Assembly: GCA_020636025.1 (NCBI GenBank)
Contig: JACJYQ010000007.1
Span: 278,501 to 342,500 of the forward strand
DNA length: 64,000 nucleotides
Source of the DNA: Lewinellaceae bacterium
GTDB taxonomy: Bacteria; Bacteroidota; Bacteroidia; Chitinophagales; Saprospiraceae
Reading direction: 5' to 3'
A program made the position numbers and the translations under genes. The notes under the pieces were generated by a model. The model saw nothing but the letters and a program-made list of their open reading frames with translations, was not told where the DNA came from and made no database searches. Below are positions 26,218-34,097 of the stretch, one piece after another; position 1 is the first letter of the stretch, and each line of letters starts with the position of its first letter.

Positions 26218-26246
26218 CAAAAGTAAAAATTTCCAATTGGCTGCAA
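26218..26246 (-). promoter_or_regulatory. Promoter of the OmpA/PD40 gene
   Basis: Minus-strand TTG (26246-26244), 18 bp, TACTTTTG (26225-26218), about 28 bases upstream of the ATG at 26190. Confidence 0.6.
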
Positions 26247-26275
26247 TTTTGCGGTTTTTGATGAATTTTCTGGTC

Positions 26276-26312
26276 AAAAATAAACAGCCCCGGAGCTTTT
26301 TGATCCGAGGCT
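26276..26312 (-). terminator. Terminator of the cytochrome c gene
   Basis: Minus-strand stem AGCCTCGGA/TCCGGGGCT followed by GTTTATTTTT, 30 bases after the cytochrome stop. Confidence 0.8.
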
Positions 26313-26342
26313 ATCTTGTCATTTATATTCAGGAAATAAGGT

Positions 26343-27317
26343 TTAGTCCTTTGGCTTATATCTATCCACCTTGTTTTTTAGAGGAGGGACTGTTTGCAGA
26401 TATGACCAAATGCCTTTGATTTCAACATCGCTTAAAGTGGTATGTGGAAACATCGGGTAATACAATGGACCACCCTTGGGGCTTTTACTATACTTCACAG
26501 CTTCATAGAATTGCTCATAGGTCCAATTTCCAATCCCGGTTTCTTTATCCATGGTAATATTGGCGGAGTTTACAGTTTCACCTTCCAAATTGAGCATTGG
26601 ATTGCCGCCGCCATAAAATCCAGCGCTATTCTCCGGAACGAGCAAATCCATTTTTGTGAAATCTGCTGAATGGCAGGCGTAGCAAGCACACAATCCATCG
26701 GCGACATAGCGGCCATATTTTATCAAATCGGTTGTGTCAGGTATGCTAATCGCTTTTTCGGGCAGAGGTGGCGGGGTAAAGGCAACATGAGACAGGAATT
26801 TGACCAATAAATTCCATTTAGTTGGAGGAAATTCTCGTGTATCCGGGGCAAGAGCGGGGTCATCGGAGCGAAGCCAGGCGATTATTGAGTACAAATCATC
26901 GTCGGCCATGAGCGGGAATTTGGGCATAAATGGCGGCGACCAATGCCCATCTTTATGAATTCCCGTACGGAGGAAATAATAGATTTCTCCATCGGTCCAG
27001 TTGCCGATGCCGTGTTCTTTGTCCTGAGTGATGTTAAGGGAATAGGAAGGCGCCAATTCTGCAGGCATATCCAGCATTTGTTTGCCTACCAGCTTCCCAT
27101 CATCTGATCTGTGACATTCATTGCAGAGCAGGGTAGCAATTTTTGCGCCTCGTTCAACAAGAGCACTGTCTCTTGGTACTTGAAGTGTGCGTACTGTTTC
27201 CGGCGGATCATATTTGTATTTAGGAATCCCATCAAAATAGATGTAAGCAACCGCAATTAACACCAAAAGCAAAATAGCGAGCAATGCATACCCAAAAATT
27301 TTAATCGATCGTTTCAT
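26343..27317 (-). CDS. Membrane-anchored dihaem cytochrome c
   Basis: 324 residues. N-terminal anchor helix (residues 5-28, IFGYALLAILLLVLIAVAYIY), then two cytochrome c domains with haem motifs CNECH (about residue 65) and CYACH (about residue 215). Methionines suitable as axial ligands occur in FMPKFPLM and YPMFPH. The layout is like the diheme cytochromes that pass electrons from periplasmic dehydrogenases to the respiratory chain. The gene stands alone with its own terminator, so the donor enzyme is not shown. Confidence 0.9.
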   Translation of the reverse strand: MKRSIKIFGYALLAILLLVLIAVAYIYFDGIPKYKYDPPETVRTLQVPRDSALVERGAKIATLLCNECHRSDDGKLVGKQMLDMPAELAPSYSLNITQDKEHGIGNWTDGEIYYFLRTGIHKDGHWSPPFMPKFPLMADDDLYSIIAWLRSDDPALAPDTREFPPTKWNLLVKFLSHVAFTPPPLPEKAISIPDTTDLIKYGRYVADGLCACYACHSADFTKMDLLVPENSAGFYGGGNPMLNLEGETVNSANITMDKETGIGNWTYEQFYEAVKYSKSPKGGPLYYPMFPHTTLSDVEIKGIWSYLQTVPPLKNKVDRYKPKD

Positions 27318-27534
27318 ATGGCAAAAAAATATTTAGTGAAATAATACTTTAGGGGTCTTGTTATTGGCGAAATTTTATAAAAAAAATTTGAAATATTTCA
27401 GAATAAAGAATATTAATTTGGTCTTTGCCAGTAAAATGTTAAGTGTTAAATTTCAAGTTTGTGGTTTAGTAATTGATTTTTGGCACGCCTTTAGCTTATA
27501 TCTAATCGCTTCATACAATAGAAATGGTTTAGTG
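27318..27534. other. Intergenic, nothing recognised
   Basis: AT-rich stretch upstream of the cytochrome gene. A chance 83-codon ORF across it runs into the terminator at 27535-27569 and has no homology that I recognise. Confidence 0.4.
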
Positions 27535-27569
27535 AAAAAAAGCCCGGGGCGAATGCGCTCCGGGCTTTT
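27535..27569 (-). terminator. Terminator of the LamG T9SS gene
   Basis: Stem AAAAGCCCGG/CCGGGCTTTT; on the minus strand it is followed by a run of T, downstream of the gene ending at 27615. Confidence 0.88.
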
Positions 27570-27614
27570 CATTTATCCTGAAATTACTTTCAGAAGACTA
27601 GAAATTTAGAATAA

Positions 27615-28838
27615 TCACCTCAACAGGGTCAGACTACCCGTTTTGACCTTTTCTTCTCCAACACATTTATACCGCAACCGGTATAGGAAAACTCCAGGAT
27701 TCAATGCATCGCCATTGGAAGTGCCGTCCCAGGTTTCAAAGGCTGTGGTCGCATTAAATACCCGTCCTCCCCAACGATCGAATATTTCGAAGGAAATAAA
27801 TTCATCAACAGCAAAAGGATTGCTGATGCCAAAATTGTCGTTTAACCCAGGTGTGCCGCCTGGAGTGAAGGCGTTTGGTATGAATACCTTGTTACAATCG
27901 AGGGTCTTTGGATCGACTACACGTACATAAATAGAATCCTTGGCCAGGCATTCATTTCCATATTCAATTTCAACAACATAATAGGTAGAATCGAGTGGGG
28001 TGATCTCTGGATTTGCTGAAAATGGGTCGGAAACGCCAGTTGTGGGCGACCAGGTAAATTGATCGGCGCAGTAGGGAGCGGTAGTGATTTGGAAACTATT
28101 GCCAAGGTACACCAGCGTATCGCGATTTAATATTTGATCAGCTCTCAGGTTGTATTTGGCAATTTCTTCTTCCGAAAGCGCCTTGCTGTGAAAACGTAAC
28201 TCATCAAACATGCCTTTAAATGGAAGGTCAGTCGCGCAAACCGGTGTTCCAACTTTAAGAGGGGAGGTGTTAAACAGGTCAATTCGCGCTTGAGATGAAT
28301 TTGAACTGCGAAGTTTGCCGTTCACATACAAGGAATAAAGCTTGTTACTTCTCGTGATGGTAATAAACTGCCAGCATGGATTTGCATCGAGCTTCGCGGA
28401 CACGGTAACCAACAGCGTATCGTTTTCACTGATTCCTGAAGAAAGAAAATTTGTCTTAGGAACATAACGCACCCAAAAGGCATTCTTCAGACTGCAGGTA
28501 TCCTGCTTAGACATAATTACCTGAGAAGCCAGCTGATTTTGTCCATCAGGAGGGCGTATGTAAAAGCTTACTGTGAAATCGCTGGTACTGAATACATCTG
28601 CAAAAGGGCCAACGAAGTTCATGGCATCGTTGTTATCTGCAAAGCGCATGGCGGAGTCCCGGATGCCACAATCACAGGCTATCATGCCCTTTAAAGCGGC
28701 AGTTGAGCCATTCCCGCTGTCATCCTTACCCTTGCAGTTGTCAAATGAAAAATAGGCTTCCAGTTTGTCAGTAACCACCTGAGCACTTAAACTACCTATC
28801 GAAAAGAGAATAAAAAAAGCTAGTATGTTAAAACGCAT
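27615..28838 (-). CDS. LamG-domain T9SS type B secreted protein
   Basis: 407 residues. Signal peptide MRFNILAFFILFSIG..SAQ, a LamG/concanavalin-like jelly roll (residues 25-225; LEAYFSFDNCKGKDDSGNG; FTVSFYIRPPDGQ; YSLYVNGKLRSS; FKGMFDELRFHSKALSEEEI), a short beta segment, then the gliding-motility-associated type B sorting domain (KVFIPNAFTPGG; FEIFDRWGGRVFN; ETWDGTSNGDALNPGVFLY; TGSLTLLR). Likely secreted and surface-attached, binding sugar or matrix. The start at 28838 gives the signal peptide. Confidence 0.9.
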   Translation of the reverse strand: MRFNILAFFILFSIGSLSAQVVTDKLEAYFSFDNCKGKDDSGNGSTAALKGMIACDCGIRDSAMRFADNNDAMNFVGPFADVFSTSDFTVSFYIRPPDGQNQLASQVIMSKQDTCSLKNAFWVRYVPKTNFLSSGISENDTLLVTVSAKLDANPCWQFITITRSNKLYSLYVNGKLRSSNSSQARIDLFNTSPLKVGTPVCATDLPFKGMFDELRFHSKALSEEEIAKYNLRADQILNRDTLVYLGNSFQITTAPYCADQFTWSPTTGVSDPFSANPEITPLDSTYYVVEIEYGNECLAKDSIYVRVVDPKTLDCNKVFIPNAFTPGGTPGLNDNFGISNPFAVDEFISFEIFDRWGGRVFNATTAFETWDGTSNGDALNPGVFLYRLRYKCVGEEKVKTGSLTLLR

Positions 28839-28935
28839 CGACTTGAAAATTTTGCTTTGATTAACGCCAAATACCATTATTAAAGTGTGTATAAATGGAG
28901 ACGCAACAAGGTACTGACTTGTTGCCTTACCCTAA

Positions 28936-29850
28936 TTATATTTGAAAATGAACAAGCTTGGCAAACTGCTTCACCCGGTCCTGTATGATATCCGGTGTAA
29001 GCTCTTTCAGGTGATCTACACTAAACCTTTCCACGCAAAATGAAGCCATGGCCGAGCCGTAGATTACGGCACGTTTCATATTGGCGAATGACAAATCGCC
29101 CGTTTTAGCCAAATAACCAATAAACCCACCTGCAAAGGTATCACCAGCGCCGGTAGGGTCCACTACTTCTGCCAATGGAAGAGCTGGGGCAAAAAAGATT
29201 TCCCCATCATGGAATAGCAATGCGCCGTGTTCTCCTTTTTTTATAATCAGATTTTTTGGACCCATCTGGTGAATAACTCTGGCTGCCTTCATAAGTGAGT
29301 GTTCTCCTGATAACTGGCGGGCTTCTTCATCGTTGATTGTCAATACATCTACTTTTTTCAGCACCGCCTTCAGATCATCAAGCGCTGAATCCATCCAGAA
29401 ATTCATGGTATCCAGGGCAACCAGCTTTGGTCGCTTCTCCAGTTGTTCCAATACACGCATTTGAATGGCAGGCACAAGGTTCCCCAGCATCAGGTACTCC
29501 GAGTTTCGGTAACTTTCAGGTAGTACTGGATCGAAATCAGCCAATACGTTCAATTGAGTATCCAGCGTATCTCTGCTGATAAAATTGTTGTGATATCTTC
29601 CAGCCCAGAAGAACGACTTTTCACCTTCCTTGATTTGGAGTCCTTCCAGATCAGCCCCACGGGCTTTTAATTCAGAAAGTGTATCATTGGGGAAATCATC
29701 ACCTATTACTGAAACAATGCGAACAGGCTTTACAAAATAGGAAGCAGCCAGTGTTATATAGGTGCAGGCACCCCCAACCACCATGTCGGCACGGCCTGTT
29801 GGTGTTTCAATATTGTCAAAAGCAACGGTTCCTACGGCTAAAAGACTCAT
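28936..29850 (-). CDS. PfkB-family sugar/nucleoside kinase
   Basis: 304 residues. Ribokinase fold with MSLLAVGTVAFDNIETP, the di-Gly hinge VGGACTYITLAASYF, and the PfkB signature 2 VVDPTGAGDTFAGGFIGYLA with the catalytic Asp. It phosphorylates a sugar or nucleoside with ATP. The N-terminus resembles a Bacteroidota group of unknown substrate rather than ribokinase or fructokinase. A pseudouridine pathway role with psuG (34 kb) is possible but not supported by adjacency. Start at 29850, where homology begins. The upstream region is shared with the divergent tRNA array promoter. Confidence 0.88.
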   Translation of the reverse strand: MSLLAVGTVAFDNIETPTGRADMVVGGACTYITLAASYFVKPVRIVSVIGDDFPNDTLSELKARGADLEGLQIKEGEKSFFWAGRYHNNFISRDTLDTQLNVLADFDPVLPESYRNSEYLMLGNLVPAIQMRVLEQLEKRPKLVALDTMNFWMDSALDDLKAVLKKVDVLTINDEEARQLSGEHSLMKAARVIHQMGPKNLIIKKGEHGALLFHDGEIFFAPALPLAEVVDPTGAGDTFAGGFIGYLAKTGDLSFANMKRAVIYGSAMASFCVERFSVDHLKELTPDIIQDRVKQFAKLVHFQI

Positions 29851-29917
29851 AAATAGATGATTTTGGTGCTGAAAAACAATGACTAGTGATCGAAATAAAA
29901 AAATTTTCCTGCAAAGG

Positions 29918-29949
29918 TTGTAAATTCTGAGGGCTGAACATACCTTTGC
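29918..29949 (+). promoter_or_regulatory. Promoter of the tRNA-Asn-like array
   Basis: TTG (29918-29920), 20 bp, TACCTTTGC (29941-29949): a full consensus Bacteroidota promoter 40 bases before the first tRNA-like copy. With the terminator at 30981-31013 it would give one transcript of about 1.06 kb that contains eight degenerate copies and tRNA-Asn. A minus-strand AACCTTTGC at 29919-29911 may serve the divergent kinase. Confidence 0.8.
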
Positions 29950-29989
29950 CGCCGCTTTTGAAAGAAACAATTTTTTTCGATGCAAAAAA

Positions 29990-30898
29990 GCTCCCTTAGC
30001 TCAGCTGGTTAGAGCGGTCCCGATGGAGATCGGGATTAATCTGAAGGCACAAGGTTCAATTCCTTGAAGGAGATTAAAAGAGCATACAACATAAAGAGCA
30101 AAAGCTCCCTTAGCTCAGCTGGTTAGAGCGGTCCCGATGGAGATCGGGATTAATCCGAAGGCACAAGGATCAATTCCTTGATAGAGTTAAAGAGTTTAAG
30201 ACATAAAGAGCAAAAAGCTCCCTTAGCTCAGCTGGTTAGAGCGGTCCCGATGGAGATCGGGATTAATCTGAAGGCACAAGGTTCAATTCCTTGATAGAGT
30301 TAAAGAGTTTAAGACATAAAGAGCAAAAAGCTCCCTTAGCTCAGCTGGTTAGAGCGGTCCCGATGGAGATCGGGATTAATCCGAAGGCACAAGGATCAAT
30401 TCCTTGAAGGAGATTAAAAGAGCATACAACATAAAGAGCAAAAGCTCCCTTAGCTCAGCTGGTTAGAGCGGTCCCGATGGAGATCGGGATTAATCCGAAG
30501 GCACAAGGATCAATTCCTTGATAGAGTTAAAGAGTTTAAGACATAAAGTGCAAAAAGCTCCCTTAGCTCAGCTGGTTAGAGCGGTCCCGATGGAGATCGG
30601 GATTAATCTGAAGGCACAAGGTTCAATTCCTTGAAGGAGATTAAAAGAGCATACAACATAAAGAGCAAAAGCTCCCTTAGCTCAGCTGGTTAGAGCGGTC
30701 CCGATGGAGATCGGGATTAATCCGAAGGCACAAGGATCAATTCCTTGAAGGAGATTAAAAGAGCATACAACATAAAGAGCAAAAGCTCCCTTAGCTCAGC
30801 TGGTTAGAGCGGTCCCGATGGAGATCGGGATTAATCCGAAGGCACAAGGATCAATTCCTTGAAGGAGATTAAAAGAGCATACAACATAAAGAGCAAAA
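29990..30898 (+). repeat. Eight tandem tRNA-Asn-derived copies with a palindrome in the anticodon arm
   Basis: Copies start at 29990, 30104, 30217, 30330, 30444, 30557, 30671 and 30785 (113-114 bp each). Each keeps the acceptor 5' strand and D arm of the adjacent tRNA-Asn exactly (GCTCCCTTAGCTCAGCTGG..), but the seven bases CGGACTG (5' anticodon stem and loop start) are replaced by the 18-bp palindrome TCCCGATGGAGATCGGGA. The T arm is kept (CAAGG..CCTTG); the 3' acceptor strand is decayed (AAGGAGA or ATAGAGT). Two T-arm types and two spacer types occur in mosaic order, indicating repeated recombination. No anticodon remains, so they cannot be tRNA-Asn. Confidence 0.95.
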
Positions 30899-30972
30899 GC
30901 TCCCTTAGCTCAGCTGGTTAGAGCGGCGGACTGTTAATCCGTAGGTCCAAGGTTCAAGTCCTTGAGGGAGCG
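30899..30972 (+). tRNA. tRNA-Asn (anticodon GTT)
   Basis: Intact cloverleaf: acceptor GCTCCCT/AGGGAGC, D arm GCTCAGCTGGTTAGAGC, anticodon stem GCGGA/TCCGT around loop CTGTTAA (anticodon GTT), T arm CAAGG/CCTTG, discriminator G, no encoded CCA. It is the ninth unit of the tandem array and the only one with a normal anticodon arm. From 30953 on, its 3' end is also the start of the 419-bp GIY-YIG repeat unit. Confidence 0.97.
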
Positions 30973-30980
30973 CAAACGAA

Positions 30981-31013
30981 CCTCGTAGAAAATACTTCTA
31001 CGGGGTTTTTTAT
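30981..31013 (+). terminator. Terminator of tRNA-Asn (repeated in each 419-bp unit)
   Basis: Ten-base-pair stem CCTCGTAGAA/TTCTACGGGG and six T. Identical copies lie at 31400-31432 and 31819-31851 as part of the tandem unit. Confidence 0.92.
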
Positions 31014-31031
31014 TTTCAAAACCTCGCTCAT

Positions 31032-31316
31032 ATGCATTTCGTCTACATCCTGTACTCTGAGTCATCAGATATGTATTATGTTGGTCAAACTCCTGACATG
31101 GAAACCAGGATGCTGTTTCACAACGAACTTGGAACTGGATTTACATCAAATCATAGGCCCTGGGCATTGATGAAATCATACGATGTAGGGAACTCATCTT
31201 TAGCACACAGGGTTGAGAAATATATCAAAAAGAAAAAGAGCCGAGTATTCATCAAGAAACTCATTTATGACGATACTCTATGGGAATACGTCATTGAAAA
31301 GTGCTCAGCAGGTTAG
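31032..31316 (+). CDS. GIY-YIG nuclease, copy 1
   Basis: 94 residues, the size of single-domain YhbQ-type GIY-YIG proteins. FVYILYS and YYVGQT are the GIY-YIG strands; the catalytic Arg is in METRM, and the metal-binding Glu is in HRVEKYIKK. The last residues (KCSAG) and the TAG stop are encoded by a tRNA-Asn D-arm remnant (GCTCAGCAGGTTAG), so this protein ends inside a former tRNA. It begins 19 bases after the tRNA-Asn terminator. I infer a tRNA-associated selfish endonuclease; a repair role as for other YhbQ relatives is the alternative. Confidence 0.9.
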   Translation: MHFVYILYSESSDMYYVGQTPDMETRMLFHNELGTGFTSNHRPWALMKSYDVGNSSLAHRVEKYIKKKKSRVFIKKLIYDDTLWEYVIEKCSAG

Positions 31317-31391
31317 AGCGGTCCCGATGCAGATCGGGATTAATCCGTAGGTCTCCCGATGTATATCGGGATTCAAGTCCTTGAGGGAGCG
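31303..31391 (+). pseudogene. tRNA-Asn remnant 1 with two palindromes
   Basis: Starts in the D arm (acceptor 5' strand absent). The 5' anticodon strand is replaced by TCCCGATGCAGATCGGGA and the 5' T-stem strand CAAGG by TCCCGATGTATATCGGGA. The remainder (TTAATCCGTAGGTC and TTCAAGTCCTTGAGGGAGCG) is identical to the intact tRNA-Asn. It overlaps the last 14 bases of the GIY-YIG ORF. Confidence 0.9.
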
Positions 31392-31450
31392 CAAACGAAC
31401 CTCGTAGAAAATACTTCTACGGGGTTTTTTATTTTCAAAACCTCGCTCAT

Positions 31451-31735
31451 ATGCATTTCGTCTACATCCTGTACTCCGGGTCATCAGATATGTATTATGT
31501 TGGTCAAACTCCTGACATGGAAACCCGGATGCTGTTTCACAACGAACTTGGAACTGGATTTACATCAAATCATAGGCCCTGGGCATTGATGAAATCATAC
31601 GATGTAGGGAACTCATCTTTAGCACACAGGGTTGAGAAATATATCAAAAAGAAAAAGAGCCGAGTATTCATCAAGAAACTCATTTATGACGATACTCTAT
31701 GGGAATACGTCATTGAAAAGTGCTCAGCAGGTTAG
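31451..31735 (+). CDS. GIY-YIG nuclease, copy 2
   Basis: 94 residues, identical to copy 1 except Gly instead of Glu in the YS(E/G)SSD turn. Catalytic Arg and Glu are kept (METRM, HRVEKYIKK). It again ends with KCSAG and a stop codon inside a tRNA-Asn D-arm remnant. It is preceded by a duplicated tRNA terminator, so it must either have its own weak promoter or depend on read-through. The near identity shows a very recent duplication or ongoing gene conversion. Confidence 0.9.
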   Translation: MHFVYILYSGSSDMYYVGQTPDMETRMLFHNELGTGFTSNHRPWALMKSYDVGNSSLAHRVEKYIKKKKSRVFIKKLIYDDTLWEYVIEKCSAG

Positions 31736-31810
31736 AGCGGTCCCGATGCAGATCGGGATTAATCCGTAGGTCTCCCGATGTATATCGGGATTCAAGTCCT
31801 TGAGGGAGCG
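31722..31810 (+). pseudogene. tRNA-Asn remnant 2 with two palindromes
   Basis: Same structure and sequence as the remnant at 31303-31391, 419 bp downstream: D arm start, palindrome at the anticodon site, palindrome at the T-stem site, intact 3' acceptor strand. Confidence 0.9.
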
Positions 31811-31869
31811 CAAACGAACCTCGTAGAAAATACTTCTACGGGGTTTTTTATTTTCAAAACCTCGCTCGT

Positions 31870-32070
31870 ATGCATTTCGTCTACATCCTGTACTCCGGGT
31901 CATCAGATATGTATTATGTTGGTCAAACTCCTGACATGGAAACCCGGATGCTGTTTCACAACGAACTTGGAACTGGATTTACATCAAAGCACAGTCCTTG
32001 GCAATTGAAATTAGCCAATGTTATTGGCTATTAATCTCAGATACACAAGGTTGAGAAGTACCTAAAATAA
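31870..32070 (+). pseudogene. GIY-YIG nuclease, copy 3 (chimeric, broken)
   Basis: The first 39 codons match copy 2, then the sequence switches to a diverged relative: TSKHSPWQLKLANVIGY, stop (32032-32034), SQIHKVEKYLK, stop (32068-32070). The second half aligns residue for residue with the intact protein in the same frame, with stop codons at two places, so it is an older inactivated gene whose 5' half was overwritten by the recent amplification. As written it encodes only 54 residues and lacks the catalytic Glu. Confidence 0.85.
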
Positions 32071-32101
32071 AAAAGCGGACCTCGCCTTGAAGCCCGCTTT
32101 T
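32065..32101 (-). terminator. Terminator of the sodium/solute symporter gene
   Basis: Stem AAAAGCGG/CCGCTTTT; on the minus strand it is followed by a T tract, 30 bases after the symporter stop. It overlaps the end of the broken GIY-YIG copy. Confidence 0.8.
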
Positions 32102-32131
32102 CCATTAAATCAATTGCGATACCAAATTAGC

Positions 32132-33886
32132 TTATCCTGAGAAATAAATATAAGCCATCAGAATCAGCCCAACCACTACGATAGAAGCAATGACATCCAT
32201 TCTGGTATAACTGGCTTTCACCGCAGCTTTTTGTTCCGGTGTTACGCTTCCCATGGTAAGGTTTTCCACTTTTTCGGCAGGAGGCGCTTCGCTGGCATAA
32301 CTCACGCCAATCATCACCAAACCTGAGATAATAAAGATCAGCAGGCTGTAGTATTGGAAGAAAATGTTGTTTATGATCCAGAAAAATGATCCGTGCTCAT
32401 AGCTGAACCCTTCTGTAAGTGTAACAGGCGTGTCAATGGCCAAACGGAAAAGTCCAAGCGCGAAACCTACCAATAGAGCGGCTATAGCGCCTTTGGCATT
32501 CAGTCGTTTATTGAAAATACCAAAGAAGAATACCACAAATATCGGCGGCGCCAGATAACCCTGTACACTTTGCAAGTAATCGTACAAACCGCGGCTTCCC
32601 TGTATTACCGGAATCCACAGCAAACCAATGACAACCATTACAGCAGTTGCAATCCGGCCAACTCTTACCAATTGCTTTTCCGATACATTCGGATTGAATT
32701 TGGAATAGAGATCCATGGTGAATAGGGTAGAGCAGGCATTAAACACACCAGCCAGTGAACTCATCAAAGCTGCCAACAATCCGGCAACCACGATACCTCG
32801 TATCCCGGAGGGCAATACTTTGGATACCAGCAATGGAAATACCTGCTGGGCATTGGCATTAATGATGTGTCCATCGCTATCCAAAAGCGCTTCTCCCAAT
32901 GATGGGATCTTACCACTACTCGCCAGGGCAAAGGTGATGATGCCCGGAATGATGAATATAAATACAGGGAGCAGCTTGAAGAAGGCTGCCGCAATCGTAC
33001 CTCTCCTTGCCTGAGTAAGATTCTCGGCACCCAGTATCCTTTGTACTATATACTGATCCGTACACCAGTACCACATACCCACAATCGGTGCACAGAAAAG
33101 CATGCCTAACCATGGATAGTTGCTGTTGAAATACCAGGCCATTTCAGTATCTGTCTTGACCGGCGCCCAGGTGGCCTCGTATCCTGCCGGAACCATCGGT
33201 TTCCACAGATTGAACATCTCTGAACCGGCAATTCTTTTTAATTCTCCCCAACCACCTAAGGCATCGAGACCATAAATGGTCACCAGAATGGCTCCAAAGA
33301 CCAGAATCACCGTTTGAATGGCTTCAGTATAGGCCACGGCTCTCAATCCTCCAAGCATTGTGTAAACACCTGTCAGCACGATCATAAGGATGGAGCCAAC
33401 CCAGAAGCTGTTTAGTCCAAATAGGCTTACTTCAGGGAGCAGAACACCAAATACAATGCCTCCGGCAAATATGCCTACGGCAACTTTGGTAAGTACATAC
33501 GCAACCAAAGAGATGATGCTGAGTATCCAACGTGAGGTTTCTGAAAAACGCTTTTCCAGAAACTCCGGCATGGTAAATACATTTGAGCGAATGTAAAAGG
33601 GAGCCAATAACCAGCCTAAAACCAACAGACACCACGCGTGTAATTCATAATGCGCAAGTGCAACACCATCGGTAGCGCCGGAACCGGCCAGCCCTACCAA
33701 GTGCTCTGAGCCAATATTTGATGCAAAGATGGAGGCACCTACCACAAACCAACCCAGATTTCGGCCGGCCAGAAAATAGTCATTGGATGTTTCGGAGCTT
33801 TGCCGGATCACCCGCCAGGCAATCCCCAAAATGATGAGAAAGTAAAGGAGAATTACAATCCAGTCGAGTGTAGTTAATACTGACAT
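32132..33886 (-). CDS. Sodium/solute symporter (SSS family, SGLT-like)
   Basis: 584 residues with about 14 predicted membrane helices in the inner membrane. SSS features: VGASIFASNIGSEHLVGLAGSGA in the first helices (sodium-site region typical of sugar SGLT members), YWCTDQYIVQRILGA, GIRGIVVAGLLAALMSSLAGVFN. It likely imports a sugar or nucleoside-type substrate with sodium. It is divergent from psuG with about 210 bases between, so import of pseudouridine or a related nucleoside is a possibility, not shown by sequence. Confidence 0.92.
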   Translation of the reverse strand: MSVLTTLDWIVILLYFLIILGIAWRVIRQSSETSNDYFLAGRNLGWFVVGASIFASNIGSEHLVGLAGSGATDGVALAHYELHAWCLLVLGWLLAPFYIRSNVFTMPEFLEKRFSETSRWILSIISLVAYVLTKVAVGIFAGGIVFGVLLPEVSLFGLNSFWVGSILMIVLTGVYTMLGGLRAVAYTEAIQTVILVFGAILVTIYGLDALGGWGELKRIAGSEMFNLWKPMVPAGYEATWAPVKTDTEMAWYFNSNYPWLGMLFCAPIVGMWYWCTDQYIVQRILGAENLTQARRGTIAAAFFKLLPVFIFIIPGIITFALASSGKIPSLGEALLDSDGHIINANAQQVFPLLVSKVLPSGIRGIVVAGLLAALMSSLAGVFNACSTLFTMDLYSKFNPNVSEKQLVRVGRIATAVMVVIGLLWIPVIQGSRGLYDYLQSVQGYLAPPIFVVFFFGIFNKRLNAKGAIAALLVGFALGLFRLAIDTPVTLTEGFSYEHGSFFWIINNIFFQYYSLLIFIISGLVMIGVSYASEAPPAEKVENLTMGSVTPEQKAAVKASYTRMDVIASIVVVGLILMAYIYFSG

Positions 33887-34097
33887 ACTTAATTGGCTAA
33901 CGATTTTGATTAATTGTCTAATTGTGTCGGGTAAACATACAGAGAAAATTGATTATAAACATGCATGCAAAACAAAGGAGTGTTTGTTTGGAAATGTTTA
34001 AATTAAAATTCGGGCAAACTGTAATTTATGACAGGTTAGAGCAAACAAAAAGTCCCATGCCTTTCTTCTTTTTGAAGAAAATCAACAGAAATTTAGA

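Larger units (their letters stand above)
30953..32034 (+). repeat. 419-bp tandem unit: tRNA 3' end, terminator, GIY-YIG gene, tRNA remnant
   Basis: Units begin at 30953, 31372 and 31791, exactly 419 bp apart. Units one and two differ by three substitutions in the first 140 bases of the coding part. The third is homologous only to about 31986 and then joins a diverged copy. Each complete unit runs from the T-loop of a tRNA-Asn through a terminator and a GIY-YIG gene to the palindrome of the next tRNA remnant. Confidence 0.93.

Noticed and set aside
27358..27609. 83-codon ORF on the plus strand
   Set aside because: It crosses a clear terminator, is AT-rich with no known family, and lies in the leader/terminator zone of minus-strand genes.
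29990..30898. CRISPR array
   Set aside because: The repeats are tRNA-like over their whole length, and the spacers are only two near-identical types; no unique spacers and no cas genes.
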